From Notospermus geniculatus (Eukaryota; Nemertea; Pilidiophora; Heteronemertea; Lineidae), in assembly GCA_002633025.1 (NCBI GenBank), contig NMRB01000343.1, positions 62,084 to 126,083 on the forward strand: DNA of 64,000 nt, written 5' to 3'. Within the stretch, counting starts at the first letter, position 1. Each line of letters begins with the position of its first letter. Both the position numbers and the translations under genes were made by a program. A model generated the notes under the pieces. That model saw only the letters and a program-made list of their open reading frames with translations. It made no database searches and was not told the origin of the DNA. Shown here one piece after another: positions 1 to 10,575 of this stretch.

Positions 1-883
1 GTGTTGAAATTCTGGCGAGCACCAGTTTCAAACTAGCCTAAACTATGGTTAATTAATAGATCTAGTGATAGGTGGTGCTGGAGAGTGCACGCCGGAATCG
101 ACATGAATTTATAGGGGTAGCACCAATTCCTTATAGTACACCTGTATTTATTTTTCTAACCAAATGTGATTTTCTGTGTCTGGACATCCTGACGTTCCCA
201 AGTACTTTTCCCCACTCGGGTGATTCCGTTCAAGAGTAGTAATTTTTAGCTCACCTGGTCAGCTCTTTCTGTCACGTGGTGGCCGTCGCCCATCTTCGTC
301 GGCATCGTTGTCGTCCGTCGTCAGCGTCCGTTAGCAGGGCAGCTATTCCATGAATATCGAATATTCATACATGTAACAAAATGTGATTTTCTGTGCCTGG
401 ACATCCCTACGTTCTTAGGTACTCAGGAGCCTCGAGGGACTCGTCAGTTCTAAAGGCTAAGACATCGTCATTTTTCAAAATACACCAAATTTGGCTTCGG
501 TTTCCATGGAAACGGGATTTTCTAAAAATGCCCAAGGATACCAAAGTTGCACCCGGCGGATTCTGAATCTCTGTCATTTGGAGATATAAAAAATGCAAAA
601 ACATTGTTGTTGTCAAAAATGTCCCCCGCCTTTTCGATTTGCGTCCAGACTGTGAGTACGTGTCGTTGGTGTCCGTCGGCGTCCTCAGCATCCGTTAGCA
701 GGGCACATCATGAGAACTGAAAAGGAATTGTACATTGTTGTACAGGAATACTTGTTTTCATCGGTATCCTGTTTCTTTTTATTAAGGAGAAATGCAATGA
801 AATTAAATACATGTAGTTTTCATCAGCTGCAAGGTGATGTAAGTTTTATTGTCGGGCGACCAAAAAAGGAAATGAATTGAAAT
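1..883. other. Intergenic, dispersed repeat fragments
   Basis: No supported gene. Two copies of a word beginning AATGTGATTTTCTGTG and ending CTGGACATCC lie at 162-189 and 379-406. Two GTCGTCCGTC-type strings ending in CCGTTAGCAGGGCA lie at 310-341 and 664-706. The same GTCCGTTAGCAGGGCA string recurs near 54845, so this is an end of the dispersed repeat family described at 45 and 47 kb. Confidence 0.5.
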
Positions 884-1144
884 GACGTAAAAAAAGGAAT
901 TTGGATCACAGCGCTCGCATTGACGCCATGTGGTGCTAATTCGGCGCCCTTCTCATTGTAAATAGAATTATCTCACCCGAAATCTCATCCGAGTCTTGGA
1001 AAGGCACCTTGAACTGACGTTAGAAAAAAGGAATTTTGATCACAGTGCTCGCATCGATGGCATGTGGCGCTACGGCACCCTTCTCATTGTAAACAGAATT
1101 ATCTCAGCTGAAATCTCATCCTAGTCTTGGAAAGACCTTGAACT
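884..1144. repeat. Two-copy tandem duplication, about 130 bp unit
   Basis: Two head-to-tail units (about 884-1014 and 1016-1144) share AAAAAAGGAATTT, GATCACAG, GCTCGCAT, CCCTTCTCATTGTAAA and GAAATCTCATCC in the same order, with small indels and substitutions. The units are diverged, so the duplication is old rather than an assembly artefact. Confidence 0.8.
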
Positions 1145-2902
1145 TGCTAATAAGGTAGTAGTAGGTGTGATAAGTCTGCACTCAAGTGTGGCAATACCAG
1201 AAATCTGTTCTTTTCCGACTTTATCTGCTGAGAAGTGGATGTCCCTTGACAGCTATGAAGTAATTCCCCGAAACCATTTAGCTTATTCCAGAATGATTAA
1301 AGAGAGAGAGAGAACACCTTGAGATTTGTTGTAATGCGCAGTCATGGAGAAAGTCATTGCAGCATGTGCCATTAACAAGTTAATTGGGGTGTTCAAAGTC
1401 TTAGTTGTTTAATTTATCATTGGTGCTTACCTTCGGGGGGGGGGGGATTCAGTCTCTGAGTGGCTGGTCTAATCTGGGTTATTTTAACTTCTGTGCAACC
1501 AATTGTGTAGGAAATGGAGCCGGATTCTAAGGCTTTGATGTGACTCTTTCTTTTCAATTTCGATTTCAATTGCTAATCCAACAAACTAGCCTACAAATGG
1601 TGTTGATGAGTCGTGTGGGTTTCAATTTCATTCTTGAAGCCTCCTTTTTCTAAACAAATGGCCCTAATAAACTCTGCTGCCTCTGAAGAGGTTCATCACC
1701 TTCCAGTAAATGAAGGCCATGTTACTTAAAATGTGTTGCCACTAATGCAGTGGTAACATCATGGTATGGTGTGAATGACATCTCTTGTCTATGGTATACA
1801 TGTATTTTTCTTCTTTCAAATGTCGAAAGAAAAAAGCTGGCGTGAAAGCAATATTCATGAAAAAAAAAACATTACTTAAAAGTACAAATTTATTGATAGT
1901 GCAATCAAGGACCTTAAATGCATAATTTACGCCTGACAAGTGACATTTGTACAGTGATGAATTTCTATTACATGTAATATATAAGGACCTGCCATTGTAT
2001 CCCTTTCCAGGTGTCATATCATATGCATGGAACCCTTTTTTTTCAACATTGCAGGTGTTTGTAAATTTTGTGCACACTTGAACAACCACTTCTAAGCTCA
2101 GGTTACTCTAATACACATTTTTTTCTGCAGCGAAAAATTTGATACATGTAAATGTAATTTTCATTAATGAGGTCTGTACAGGTACAGGATGTTTAATTGA
2201 CAATGCATCATACGGGTTTCACGCATCGAGATATCACCTTGTAATGAATGAAAACTCATGGAGGTAAGGTACACCATCATGATCAAATCAACAAATATTT
2301 GTATGGCCAGAATTTTTTTATTCACAAATTAGGAAAAAAATAAAAAGTTTATTTTTTACAATTTCTCGCGCTCGCCGAATTCCTTTAACCCAAAAACTGA
2401 AAAAAGAATTTTTTTTCTTTATTTTTATTCCGAACGCCGCCCACTACATCGGGGCCCGAAAGTGCCTTTTTGCAGAAGGTGCCTTGTGCGTTATGCATTG
2501 AGTACCTTGCTCAAGACTGGCGAACATAGCAAATGTGCATTTGTTCATGGCGTGGTTTGTTTTTACGCGCCGGGAGAGCTTGTCTCCCAGAAAAAACAAG
2601 TCTTTAATCAATGTCGAGGGATGTGTTACATAGACGTATGTCTCTTTAACTTCACTCTAGCAAATTGCAATCCACCAAATATCGTTGTCATATTTAAATA
2701 AAAATTTATTTTTTTTCTTTCCTCCGAATGAAGCATCGCCATTGAAATTGTTGAGAAATGTGAAAAGCTACCAAAAATAAAATTTATTTTTTAATTTTTT
2801 CCACCCTCCTAAAAAAAACCTCGAGAAACAGGGAATAAAAAAAGTTTGGCCTAACTAATTCTTACTCAGTTGCCTCCCTACCATGACCTGTTTTGCGAAG
2901 CA
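1145..2902. other. Intergenic, low-complexity stretches
   Basis: No supported gene. It contains a short GA microsatellite (about 1301-1313), a run of 12 G (1435-1446) and T/A-rich blocks around 2310-2430 and 2700-2830. Short open frames here have no recognisable domain. Confidence 0.4.
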
Positions 2903-2906
2903 TTAA

Positions 2907-3154
2907 AGATAATGTACCACGACTTCATTGTTTACATTCAATGTTTGTAAACATGGATGATTACATTATGTTATTTTGGATATTTGGGACATGCCAACCC
3001 GCCAAAATGAATACTTTTGGAATCAACAGAATTTCTAGTGAGGCATGCCACCAACAAATTACTGATAAAACAAAGAACGCCTGGACAGAAACAAACAAAA
3101 TGTAAATAACCAATGAATTTCGTGACCCGCGAAAATACCCGTGATACTTTATCT
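2907..3154 (-). mobile_element. TTAA-flanked MITE, family B copy 1
   Basis: A 248-bp element is bounded by TTAA at 2903-2906 and 3155-3158. Its ends start AGATAATGTACCACG and finish CGTGATACTTTATCT, an imperfect inverted repeat of about 15 bp. The body matches 60230-60479 in reverse orientation, sharing for example GGCATGCC, the CCAAAATGAATAC region and the TTCATTGTTTACATTCAATG stretch. There is no coding capacity. A TTAA target fits piggyBac or Kolobok; the AGG-type terminus fits Kolobok better, but that is inference. Confidence 0.85.
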
Positions 3155-3158
3155 TTAA

Positions 3159-4919
3159 AAGCGGGAAACTGCAGGAGCACTTGTTGCTGGTTTTGAGATT
3201 TCAGTCGTCAGCTACCTATCAATAGAAATTGTTATCATTTGCAGACATTTATATACATTTTTTTAAAGAAGTTATAACTGATTTATCACGTGCATGTTTC
3301 TATAATATACTAGTACTACTTTTTTGCAGCCCATCTTGGGTCGTTGAACTTCACTCCTTAGACATTAATCCCTGTTGACTGACAATTTCTTCTGTGAAAC
3401 TCACTTTTACAATTATTTGACACGTATAGCATTTGTCTGAAATATAGCACCCCTAAATTCATATTTGGTGAGCGACAGACAACACTGACGTGCACTTGGC
3501 CTACGTAGCCGTTCACTCGCCAAAAAGCACCAATATTCATTTGAGAAATCTTCAAACACGTGCTGATGAACTTGCCACATTGAAGCTGTCAGTTGCACTC
3601 TGAAAATAAAGCTTGGCTTCTCCACTTGAGGTCGGTCGATATCAGACATTTGTCCAAGTACATGGGCAGACATTGTTTGAGATTGTCAGTGCTTCTCTGA
3701 CAATAGTGAGGTTTCGCAACATCTGACGAAAAACGAAGTAGGAAATATGAAATTGGACCTATGACAATGTATTTCTGGAAATGGTTGGTACCACAAAATA
3801 TCGCCTGCTGCAAGAGTGTCTTTTCGCGTATGACGTTAGAATGATGGAGTTAAGGTGTACATGTATATTAAACTTTGAAATTTATCTTTCGTTTCCATTT
3901 CATTGATACGAAGTGGAAATTTAAAACTTCAAGATACACCATAACTCTCTCGGTCTTACATGATATGCTAAAAGACCCACTGGCAGCAGAAACATTAGTG
4001 GAACCAACCATCTCCAGAAATACATCAGGTCCTGGAAATGAAGTCGAATTTCGTATTTCGTACTTCGTGTTTCGTCAGATTTCCGAAACCTCGCCATTGT
4101 CTTTGCATACGTGGAACATAATCGAAAATGAGTTTGGCAATGCAATAACGTATTGAGGCCAACGTCTTGCTGTTGAGAGAGAGAATCCCAACCATGTGCC
4201 CAACAGACTGTGCAGGACTCAATCCCTTAATACCACGATTATTATGAGCTTCCCCATCAATCATACTTACATTTTCGTAGATGTATCACAAATGTCAGTG
4301 AGCATTGTTTATTGCATTGAATCAGCCGTGAATGTAGGTGCATCCAATGGAGTGTCAGACTAACCATCGTTGGTTGCGGTGTACATTCGCAGTTGCTGAA
4401 ACCGACAATAAAAACAGGGGCCGGTTGTTCAAAACAGTTGTCACCAACATGACGTGCTATCTTGGCGTTATCTCCATCAGTTAAGCCTATTTCAGTCAGT
4501 TAATGTCATTTTAGAGATAACGTCTAGCGGTTTATCCGCTATTTTATTATTATGTGGTTGTCTCGATTAGGAATCACATGTGCGGTTCAGACATTAGATG
4601 GCGCTCGATTAGTACTTTTATATTTTCTCGATTCATATGTACATGTAGATCCAATTCGCACTTTATGTTTTCCTTGGGCGTATTCGAATCCTCGTTCTTG
4701 ACCACACACTCGTGCTGGCCCAGTTCATGTAGATGTTGACTCAACACGAGAACGGCAGTCTCAAACGCCGAGAACGCAATCCGTGTCGGGTCAAGAACAG
4801 TGTTCTCCTCACTCCCCACACAGCGGAGGGTTGAGAAGAACACGTTCTTGGCCTCACTCGAGTGTAGCAACTGTATTCATGCCTAAGTGATAACTTCATT
4901 AAAATGCATGTAGACAAAT
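3159..4919. other. Intergenic; overlapping open frames of uncertain meaning
   Basis: Two minus-strand frames overlap at 3413-3813 and neither has a recognisable domain. Positions 4015-4098 match 31192-31275 (a short dispersed repeat). The segment around 4680-4870 is rich in self-complementary GTTCTTGACC/GGTCAAGAAC words and CACTCGAGTG. No gene can be supported. Confidence 0.35.
4015..4098 (+). repeat. Short dispersed repeat, copy 1
   Basis: This 84-bp segment closely matches 31192-31275: CATCTCCAGAAATAC, GGAAATGAAG and then a CGTATTTCGTACTTCGTG-type core with CGAAACCTC downstream. Termini and class cannot be determined from two copies. Confidence 0.75.
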
Positions 4920-5045
4920 TTGAACAGTCTTGTCGAGCGTGCATTAAAGCCCAACCGTATGCGTTAGGTGTTGTATCTCGCGACTGCGGACGTAACCTTT
5001 GACCTTTAGGCAACGTCGTATTTCCATGCTCGATAAGACTGTTCA
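4920..5045. repeat. Small imperfect hairpin
   Basis: The left arm starts TTGAACAGTCTTGTCGAGC (4920) and the right arm ends GCTCGATAAGACTGTTCAA (5027-5045). An adjoining word, GACGTAACCTTTGACCTTT, near 4989 reappears inverted near 5785. These arms suggest nested fold-back elements across 4.9-5.8 kb. Confidence 0.6.
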
Positions 5046-5338
5046 ATCTATATATTTGATCTAAGTTACCAATTAGGTATTGGGAGTGTTGCTACACATA
5101 AAAGAATGAGTTGACGCATGTTACCTTACCTGATGAAGGGTTAGTAACACTATAACAGCTAGTTGAACTTCTCATGTGACGAAAAAATGTCGGCCATTTT
5201 TGTTTCGACATAGTATAAGTCCAGCCTCGCTGTTACCACTGGCTGCATATAGGTTGGACAGGAGACCAGTCTTATCAAGGTGGGGAGGGAGAAAGAGTCA
5301 CCTAATGCACACTGTTGGGCTTTAAAACATCCTGGTAC

Positions 5339-5694
5339 ACCAACCTCGTTCCCAGGGGTCGTTCGCTTTCTGACAATATGGCGGACGCGTCACTAACCCC
5401 TGGAATCAGCTTTGGTTTTTAGACCAGGAATCTTGGTCTAAGTATAGGTGGCAGCACGAGTCAAAATAATTAATCTGAAATACTTACTCGTACTTTTTTC
5501 AATTCTTTTTACAAAAAAATCATCAAACCTGGATATAGGTAACCTTTTGATTTGATCCAAAATATTTTGAAAATTTGTTTGGCTATGTTCTTGGGTATAT
5601 TTGACGGTTTCCTGTCAACCAATCAAATGCGTTAAATCCAAAGCTGATTCCAGGGGTTAGTGAGCGAGTGGCCCCTGGGGACAAGGTTGCTGGT
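5339..5694. mobile_element. Fold-back element with ACCARC termini
   Basis: The left arm (ACCAACCTCGTTCCCAGGGG) and right arm (CCCCTGGGGACAAGGTTGCTGGT) are imperfect inverted repeats. A second inverted block in each arm reads ACTAACCCCTGGAATCAGC. The right arm overlaps the start of the downstream 727-base duplication, so a second right arm appears near 6370-6424. No transposase is seen. Confidence 0.7.
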
Positions 5695-6102
5695 ACACTA
5701 GATCATGATCAACCTCGCCAGGTGAATTAGCGCTGTGGTATACGTTGTACATTGATCGCATTTAAGTACAAACGAAGTTGCTTAAAGGTCAAAGGTTACG
5801 TCTGCCGCTACGAGACAGAAATCCCCGTGCATGCAGTGGCACTTCAATCGTTAAATATAGTGTTCAACTCGGAGTTTGCTATCTCATGTAGCACGCCACC
5901 ACGAATCATTTCATTGTGACTTGTCACATCCTTCATTGACACTGTGTAAATGGAGCTAACACAACTCTGAAGTGAGGTTTGTTTGCTAGAATTCTGAATG
6001 TGCAGCGACCATTGCTCAAGCATTCATTGTGAATATTGTTGATCGTGACAGTGTCTGTGCATATTTGCAGTGTTTTTATAACATGATGAGATAAAGATCT
6101 AC

Positions 6103-6133
6103 CTCCTACATCGATCAGTTTCGCCAGCGCCAT
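6103..6133 (-). CDS. Candidate first coding exon, copy 1
   Basis: The ATG at 6133 has a strong Kozak context (AAG before ATG, G after). It opens a 66-codon frame starting MALAKLIDVGG. A plausible donor, GAG|GTAGAT, ends the exon after 31 coding bases at 6103. Without that donor the frame runs to 5933. I recognise no family. The evidence is the promoter-like block and start context only; downstream exons were not found. The identical copy at 6833-6863 is either duplicated or an assembly artefact. Confidence 0.25.
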
Positions 6134-6210
6134 CTTGCCAATAAACAGGTCATCGCCATGGGAATGCCAGGAAACTTGCGCATGCGCAAATAGGATTCAA
6201 CACGGAAGCG
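6126..6210 (-). promoter_or_regulatory. Candidate TATA-less promoter (NRF-1, ETS and YY1-like sites)
   Basis: Reading the minus strand, an ETS-like CGGAAG lies in a short palindrome (6201-6210 region). A perfect NRF-1-type palindrome TTGCGCATGCGCAA is at 6176-6189. A YY1/initiator-like CAAGATGGCG overlaps the ATG at 6133. This trio is typical of housekeeping promoters in animals. Only the motifs are seen; transcription is inferred. Confidence 0.35.
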
Positions 6211-6832
6211 TGTTGTTTTCATGGATCGTCGTTGAGAAAACATCAAGTTTTTCACGATATCTGACTTGATCATCATGATAATCGAAATAATTACTCATGA
6301 TTAGAAAAAACGAGTTCGGGCAAAAAATTAAAATTTANTTCCTGTCAACCAATGAAATGCGTTAAATCCGAAGCTGATTCCAGGGGTTAGTGAGCGAGTG
6401 GCCCCTGGGGACGAGGTTGCTGGTACACTAGATCACGATCAACCTCGCCAGGTGAATTAGCGCTGTGGTATACGTTGTACATTGATCGCATTTAAGTACA
6501 AACGAAGTTGCTTAAAGGTCAAAGGTTACGTCTGCCGCTACGAGACAGAAATCCCCGTGCATGCAGTGGCACTTCAATCGTTAAATATAGTGTTCAACTC
6601 GGAGTTTGCTATCTCATGTAGCACGCCACCACGAATCATTTCATTGTGACTTGTCACATCCTTCATTGACACTGTGTAAATGGAGCTAACACAACTCTGA
6701 AGTGAGGTTTGTTTGCTAGAATTCTGAATGTGCAGCGACCATTGCTCAAGCATTCATTGTGAATATTGTTGATCGTGACAGTGTCTGTGCATATTTGCAG
6801 TGTTTTTATAACATGATGAGATAAAGATCTAC

Positions 6833-6863
6833 CTCCTACATCGATCAGTTTCGCCAGCGCCAT
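6833..6863 (-). CDS. Candidate first coding exon, copy 2
   Basis: This is the exact repeat of the candidate exon at 6103-6133, 730 bases further on, with the same start context and donor (GAG|GTAGAT). Its NRF-1-type palindrome is at 6906-6919. If the tandem block is an assembly duplication, only one of the two exists in the genome. Confidence 0.22.
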
Positions 6864-7067
6864 CTTGCCAATAAACAGGTCATCGCCATGGGAATGCCAG
6901 GAAACTTGCGCATGCGCAAATAGGATTCAACACGGAAGCGTGTTGTTTTCATGGATCGTCGTTGAGAAAACATCAAGTTTTTCACGATATCTGACTTGAT
7001 CATCATGATAATCGAAATAATTACTCATGATTAGAAAAAACGAGTTCGGGCAAAAAATTAAAATTTA

Positions 7068-8097
7068 AAATGATAAATCACTATATAAATGCGCAGCTGA
7101 AAACTCCGCCAAATTTTCATTGATTTTAACGTTGAGACACAACTTACATCTAATCCGGGTACTCCATCCCCAGTGGGGGTGCATGCGCGAAATACTAGAA
7201 ATTCCGATGACGATGACCTAATTTTGGCAAAATGGCCGCTAGCGAAACTCATCTATAGATGCACATACATCTCCTAAATGAAGCTCACAGACAATGGCAA
7301 TCACAATTCATTTCCCATCCTAATTTTGAATTGCATACTTGGTAATTAGAAAGCCATATCTTACGCCAATCAACAGTATCCACATTGAGAAGAGAAGACT
7401 GAGGAGTATGCAATGACAAATAATCAGCACATATGCGACGTTTCTACACAGTGGGTTTTAACAGTAAGAAAGAACAAAAATACGGGTTAAAACAACCCCA
7501 GTGTTATTTTGGTATTTTATCAGCAGGAATTAATCACGGTATTTTCCATCAAGTGCTCCGTTGAGAACTTTGTAAAAGTGCATGTAATCGGATGTAAAAT
7601 GTGCTGAAAATGAAATTTACAGGTCGGACTTTGCCGTATACTTTATATATACATACATGTAAATGTACAGAAAAAAATGTTTTTTCAAAAAAATTCCCAA
7701 CGGATTTTTTTTTGTTTTGGTGTGTGTTGATTTTCCCTGGTATTCGGTAATACCTGCTACAGATTTTATCTCTGTAGTTTTTAGTTATTTCTTATCGTTA
7801 AAACCCACCCTGTCCATTTCCTGATGGATTGTATCAGATCCTTCTCATCGGCTGGTGCCTGACGAAGTAGCTGTACTTGTTTGATGGTCAGCAGAGAACA
7901 GGGACTAAAGCATATCAAATAAGTTCGAAAAATAAGGGTAGGCCTGTGTCAGTTGGGGACAAAATCATTCACAAGCTCTTCGAATTCGTAAGCCATACTG
8001 ACAAGCTTTGAGGTGAAGGTAAATCTACGCACAAATAATGCATGCTCAAAAGTGAAAAAAAGATAACTTTTCTCTGACCACTATGTACGGGACAAAG
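7068..8097. other. Intergenic
   Basis: No gene is supported. A segment around 7738-7812 (ending CGTTAAAACCCA) resembles 57088-57165, indicating another dispersed repeat. The rest is AT-rich with no structure I can name. Confidence 0.4.
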
Positions 8098-8103
8098 TTT
8101 ATT
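8098..8103 (-). promoter_or_regulatory. Possible polyadenylation signal
   Basis: TTTATT on the plus strand reads AATAAA on the minus strand, about 470 bases downstream of the stop codon of the membrane-protein gene. It lies just beyond the MITE at 8125-8272. AATAAA is frequent in AT-rich DNA, so support is weak. Confidence 0.25.
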
Positions 8104-8124
8104 ACTTATAACCCTACCATAATA

Positions 8125-8272
8125 GGGAGTTTAAGAAATCAAAAGATAAACGTAAACTTTACGACAACGTTATTTTCATACTACACCAACCAGATTTTAT
8201 GTATTGCATTTTCGGTACAAAAATAACGTTGTCGTTAACGTTTACGTTTATCGTTTGGTTTCTTAAACTCCC
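8125..8272. mobile_element. TA-flanked hairpin MITE (GGGAGTTTAAG termini)
   Basis: A 148-bp near-palindrome starts GGGAGTTTAAGAAA and ends TTTCTTAAACTCCC. TA lies at 8123-8124 and 8273-8274. The inner arms pair through GATAAACGTAAAC and ACAACGTTATTTT. A TA duplication and hairpin shape fit a Tc1/mariner-class derivative. It sits in the probable 3' region of the minus-strand gene at 8572-9873. Confidence 0.85.
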
Positions 8273-8571
8273 TAATAATGTGAATTTGGGTTGGAAGTAA
8301 TGGTGTTAATTAACTTAATTAGACTCCAGAATTTCATCTTCGGTACTAGATTTTGACTCGTCACTAGTTCTTTGCCGATCTGTGCCCCTACTAGTTTTAC
8401 CTTCACTTGAACAGTAAATTTAACTGTCATTACTAAAACACAGCTTGTGCAATGAGCAAGTTACAATGCAGAACTAACCGGGATTACACACATGGTCTCT
8501 GTATCGTTCGTGAAACAAAACAACTACCATCCATTCTAACAAACACAAAAAATTTAAATACATGACTATTG

Positions 8572-9873
8572 CTATAATGACGTATCTTGGACTGATCTTG
8601 ATTTCTTCATCATTGATGTCTGATCTTCTGAGTCAGAATGACCCGCAGCTTGTAAATCATAATCAACAGACAGATGGTCACACGATCTGTACCATCTTCC
8701 TGACGTTGGGTTGAACTTATCTGTTAGTCTTTTTAGCAAGGGTTTAGTCGACGGATTGCTTGAGTCTGACCTGCTTGACCTGTCAGAGCGTCTTGAGCTG
8801 CGGGAACTCCCTGAGCTGCAGGAATTACTCCGTAACGACGTCTGACTCCGGTACTTGCGTTTGGGCTTATTGATCATAGTGTCACTACTGAATCGGACGT
8901 GTAAGGTATTTGAACTACGCGACTTTTGATTTGAAATATTTGAGCAGAGGCTTTGCGAATGCCCGTGTTCACTCGGTCGTTTCAGTGAACTAGCACGTGG
9001 TTTACTCCCAAGAGAATGTCTAGTCAATGGTATTGGAATGGTCGGAATTGACACAGGATTTGATGTGCTGCTACGTTGCATCTCAAAATTTTGCATGGGG
9101 TAGTTATCATCGCTACCAACATTACTTTGCGCCTCTATTATTGGACTTGGTAATGTATTCTCATCCATGACACCGAGTCTACTGGCATGAACTATCACAA
9201 TCCTCTCCTCTGGTTCATCATCTGGCTCTTCTTCTGTTGCAGAGGCATCTTCGATATTTATCACAATGCTCATATCACTTAAACTATGTACATCAAGCGG
9301 TTGGGTTTGGACCCATTCAGCGGTGGCATCGAAAGAATTCATTTCCAGATCTGGCAGCTCCAGTTCTGGATGTGGATCCTTTAAATCACATGGTACCTTT
9401 TCCAGCAGAAATTGTGTTTCATGAGTTCGTTCCTGATCCTTTCTTTCAGCATTTTTTTCCTCCGTAGGTGCTGATTTTGAAACGCCACGGCTTTTGACTA
9501 TTTTTGTACACTTTGCTTTAATAAAGTATATCAGAGCCAAGAATAGGAATCCTCCTAGTGTACCGCCCGTCTTAACCCCAACCATTGGGTCGTAGCCTGC
9601 ATATAAATCGTCAATGGTGAATTTACTTTTATGGTAATCGTCGTACCCACTGGCGTTACCAGTGATGTTTTCAAGAGGGAACGCTGTTATGCGTGACCAG
9701 GCAGGATGTGTAATTGGTGGCCTTGAATCATAAGAGTTTTTACTAGACTCAGTTATATTCAGTGAAACAAAATCTACAGTTAGGTTTCTTAGGGTTTTTC
9801 TTGTGATCGTCGTGTTCCCAAATTTGTAATCATTTTTCGCTGCATCATTCTCACCGGGGGATATTTTTGTCAT
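8572..9873 (-). CDS. Single-pass membrane protein, Ser/Arg-rich cytoplasmic tail
   Basis: The frame encodes 433 residues from the ATG at 9873 (G at -3); a GTG just upstream would not be used in an animal gene. Residues 1-98 hold five N-glycosylation sequons (Asn 20, 30, 39, 69, 73). One hydrophobic segment (about 102-118, core GGTLGGFLFLALIYF) is followed by Lys/Arg-rich KAKCTKIVKSR, predicting N-outside, C-inside. The tail has an acidic patch (EEEPDDEPEE), a Ser/Arg-rich stretch (about 340-375) and a final T-S-L, a class I PDZ-ligand pattern. There is no signal peptide at this start. An acceptor lies upstream at 9915, with an in-frame TGA at 9898-9900. So either the first exon is 5' UTR and the protein has a reverse signal anchor, or a nearby alternative acceptor joins an upstream signal-peptide exon. 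I recognise no named family. Compositional bias, length and membrane logic make a real gene very likely. Confidence 0.8.
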   Translation of the reverse strand: MTKISPGENDAAKNDYKFGNTTITRKTLRNLTVDFVSLNITESSKNSYDSRPPITHPAWSRITAFPLENITGNASGYDDYHKSKFTIDDLYAGYDPMVGVKTGGTLGGFLFLALIYFIKAKCTKIVKSRGVSKSAPTEEKNAERKDQERTHETQFLLEKVPCDLKDPHPELELPDLEMNSFDATAEWVQTQPLDVHSLSDMSIVINIEDASATEEEPDDEPEERIVIVHASRLGVMDENTLPSPIIEAQSNVGSDDNYPMQNFEMQRSSTSNPVSIPTIPIPLTRHSLGSKPRASSLKRPSEHGHSQSLCSNISNQKSRSSNTLHVRFSSDTMINKPKRKYRSQTSLRSNSCSSGSSRSSRRSDRSSRSDSSNPSTKPLLKRLTDKFNPTSGRWYRSCDHLSVDYDLQAAGHSDSEDQTSMMKKSRSVQDTSL

Positions 9874-9915
9874 CACGCATCTGTCGTCATTGAGCTGTCA
9901 TAATTGATTGGAGAT

Positions 9916-9935
9916 CTGAAAAATATAAAAAGACA
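9916..9935 (-). promoter_or_regulatory. 3' splice acceptor upstream of the membrane-protein frame
   Basis: On the minus strand a T-rich tract (TTTTTATATTTTTCAG) ends in CAG directly before position 9915. The exon would start 42 bases upstream of the ATG. A second possible acceptor (GACAG) lies after the in-frame stop and would leave the frame open upstream. Confidence 0.55.
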
Positions 9936-10084
9936 AATTTGCCATGAAAGTAATACTTAAGAATGTTCTGACAGTGATGGGATGATTATATGCATGTTAA
10001 TATTCTCATGCATTTCTGTGCCATCTTCTTTATTCTGCAAACATCTCAGAAAGTGAATATGAAATAGAATCAGGCTTCTAAGGT

Positions 10085-10195
10085 GAAAGAATTGCTTCCT
10101 ACCAGATTCGAACCCACGGACCCTCGCATGAGGCATCAGTCGCCAGCACCAAGGGCAGCACGCCTTAACCACTAGGCCAAATCCCCATCTTCGGA
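10085..10195 (-). mobile_element. tRNA-derived SINE or tRNA-like fragment
   Basis: The minus strand carries a box A-like GGCCTAGTGGTTAAGGCG (about 10163-10178) and a box B-like GGGTTCGAATC (10105-10115), spaced about 50 bases apart. The intervening region is long, as in class II (Leu/Ser) tRNAs. The acceptor stem does not close: the 5' GGGGATT has no 3' partner. It is therefore a SINE head or pseudogene rather than a functional tRNA. Confidence 0.65.
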
Positions 10196-10323
10196 AAAGA
10201 TGGTTCAATGGCCTATGTTAAACGAGTCGTCCATCAGTACCTGCGAGTAGTCGAAACAATCTCCGAACCCAAACACTAGCGAAGTGGAATTTTTCAGCTC
10301 AGAAAGTTACGTGTCATTTTCCT

Positions 10324-10575
10324 TCAACACTGTTGATGAACACGCCAGGACCTGCAACACTGTTGATAGAAACAGGTGTCTGCAGCTTTTTTGCCGCATG
10401 TTGCAGGTTAGCTTCAACACCAGATATTGGATCAGCCAATCAGATATTGTGTCTAAGTCATGTGACAATCACATGATCAACATTATTATGCTGATCTTGC
10501 ATGATGCTCATGCTTGTTGGAGGTTTGTTGTAGGTAAGTTGTTGATCAACAGTGTTGCAGGGAATTTGTTGATAA
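10324..10575. repeat. CAACACTGTTG inverted-repeat block
   Basis: A perfect 17-bp inverted pair, CCTGCAACACTGTTGAT (10351-10367) and its complement (10545-10561), flanks further CAACACTGTTG words. The style resembles the GTTGAAAG block at 15.9-16.2 kb and the large cluster at 22.9-24.1 kb: internally repetitive, self-complementary short words. Confidence 0.7.

Larger units (their letters stand above)
5611..7067. repeat. Near-identical tandem duplication of 727 bp joined at an N
   Basis: Positions 5611-6337 and 6341-7067 are almost identical, with a few substitutions only near the start (for example AATCAAATGC versus AATGAAATGC). The boundary holds a single N at 6338. A promoter-like block and a 66-codon frame are duplicated intact. 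The junction N and the very high identity suggest a haplotypic or assembly duplication, but a recent real duplication is possible. Confidence 0.9.

Noticed and set aside
3413-3813. Two overlapping minus-strand frames with protein-like composition
   Set aside because: Both phases are open, neither has a domain, and the splice sites are ambiguous, so I could not choose one.
5125-5160. CTGATGA near 5129 as a hammerhead ribozyme core
   Set aside because: No hairpin followed by GAAA at suitable distance; the word is common by chance.
10085-10195. A functional tRNA gene on the minus strand
   Set aside because: Box A and box B are good, but the acceptor stem has no 3' partner and the T stem is mismatched; a SINE head fits better.
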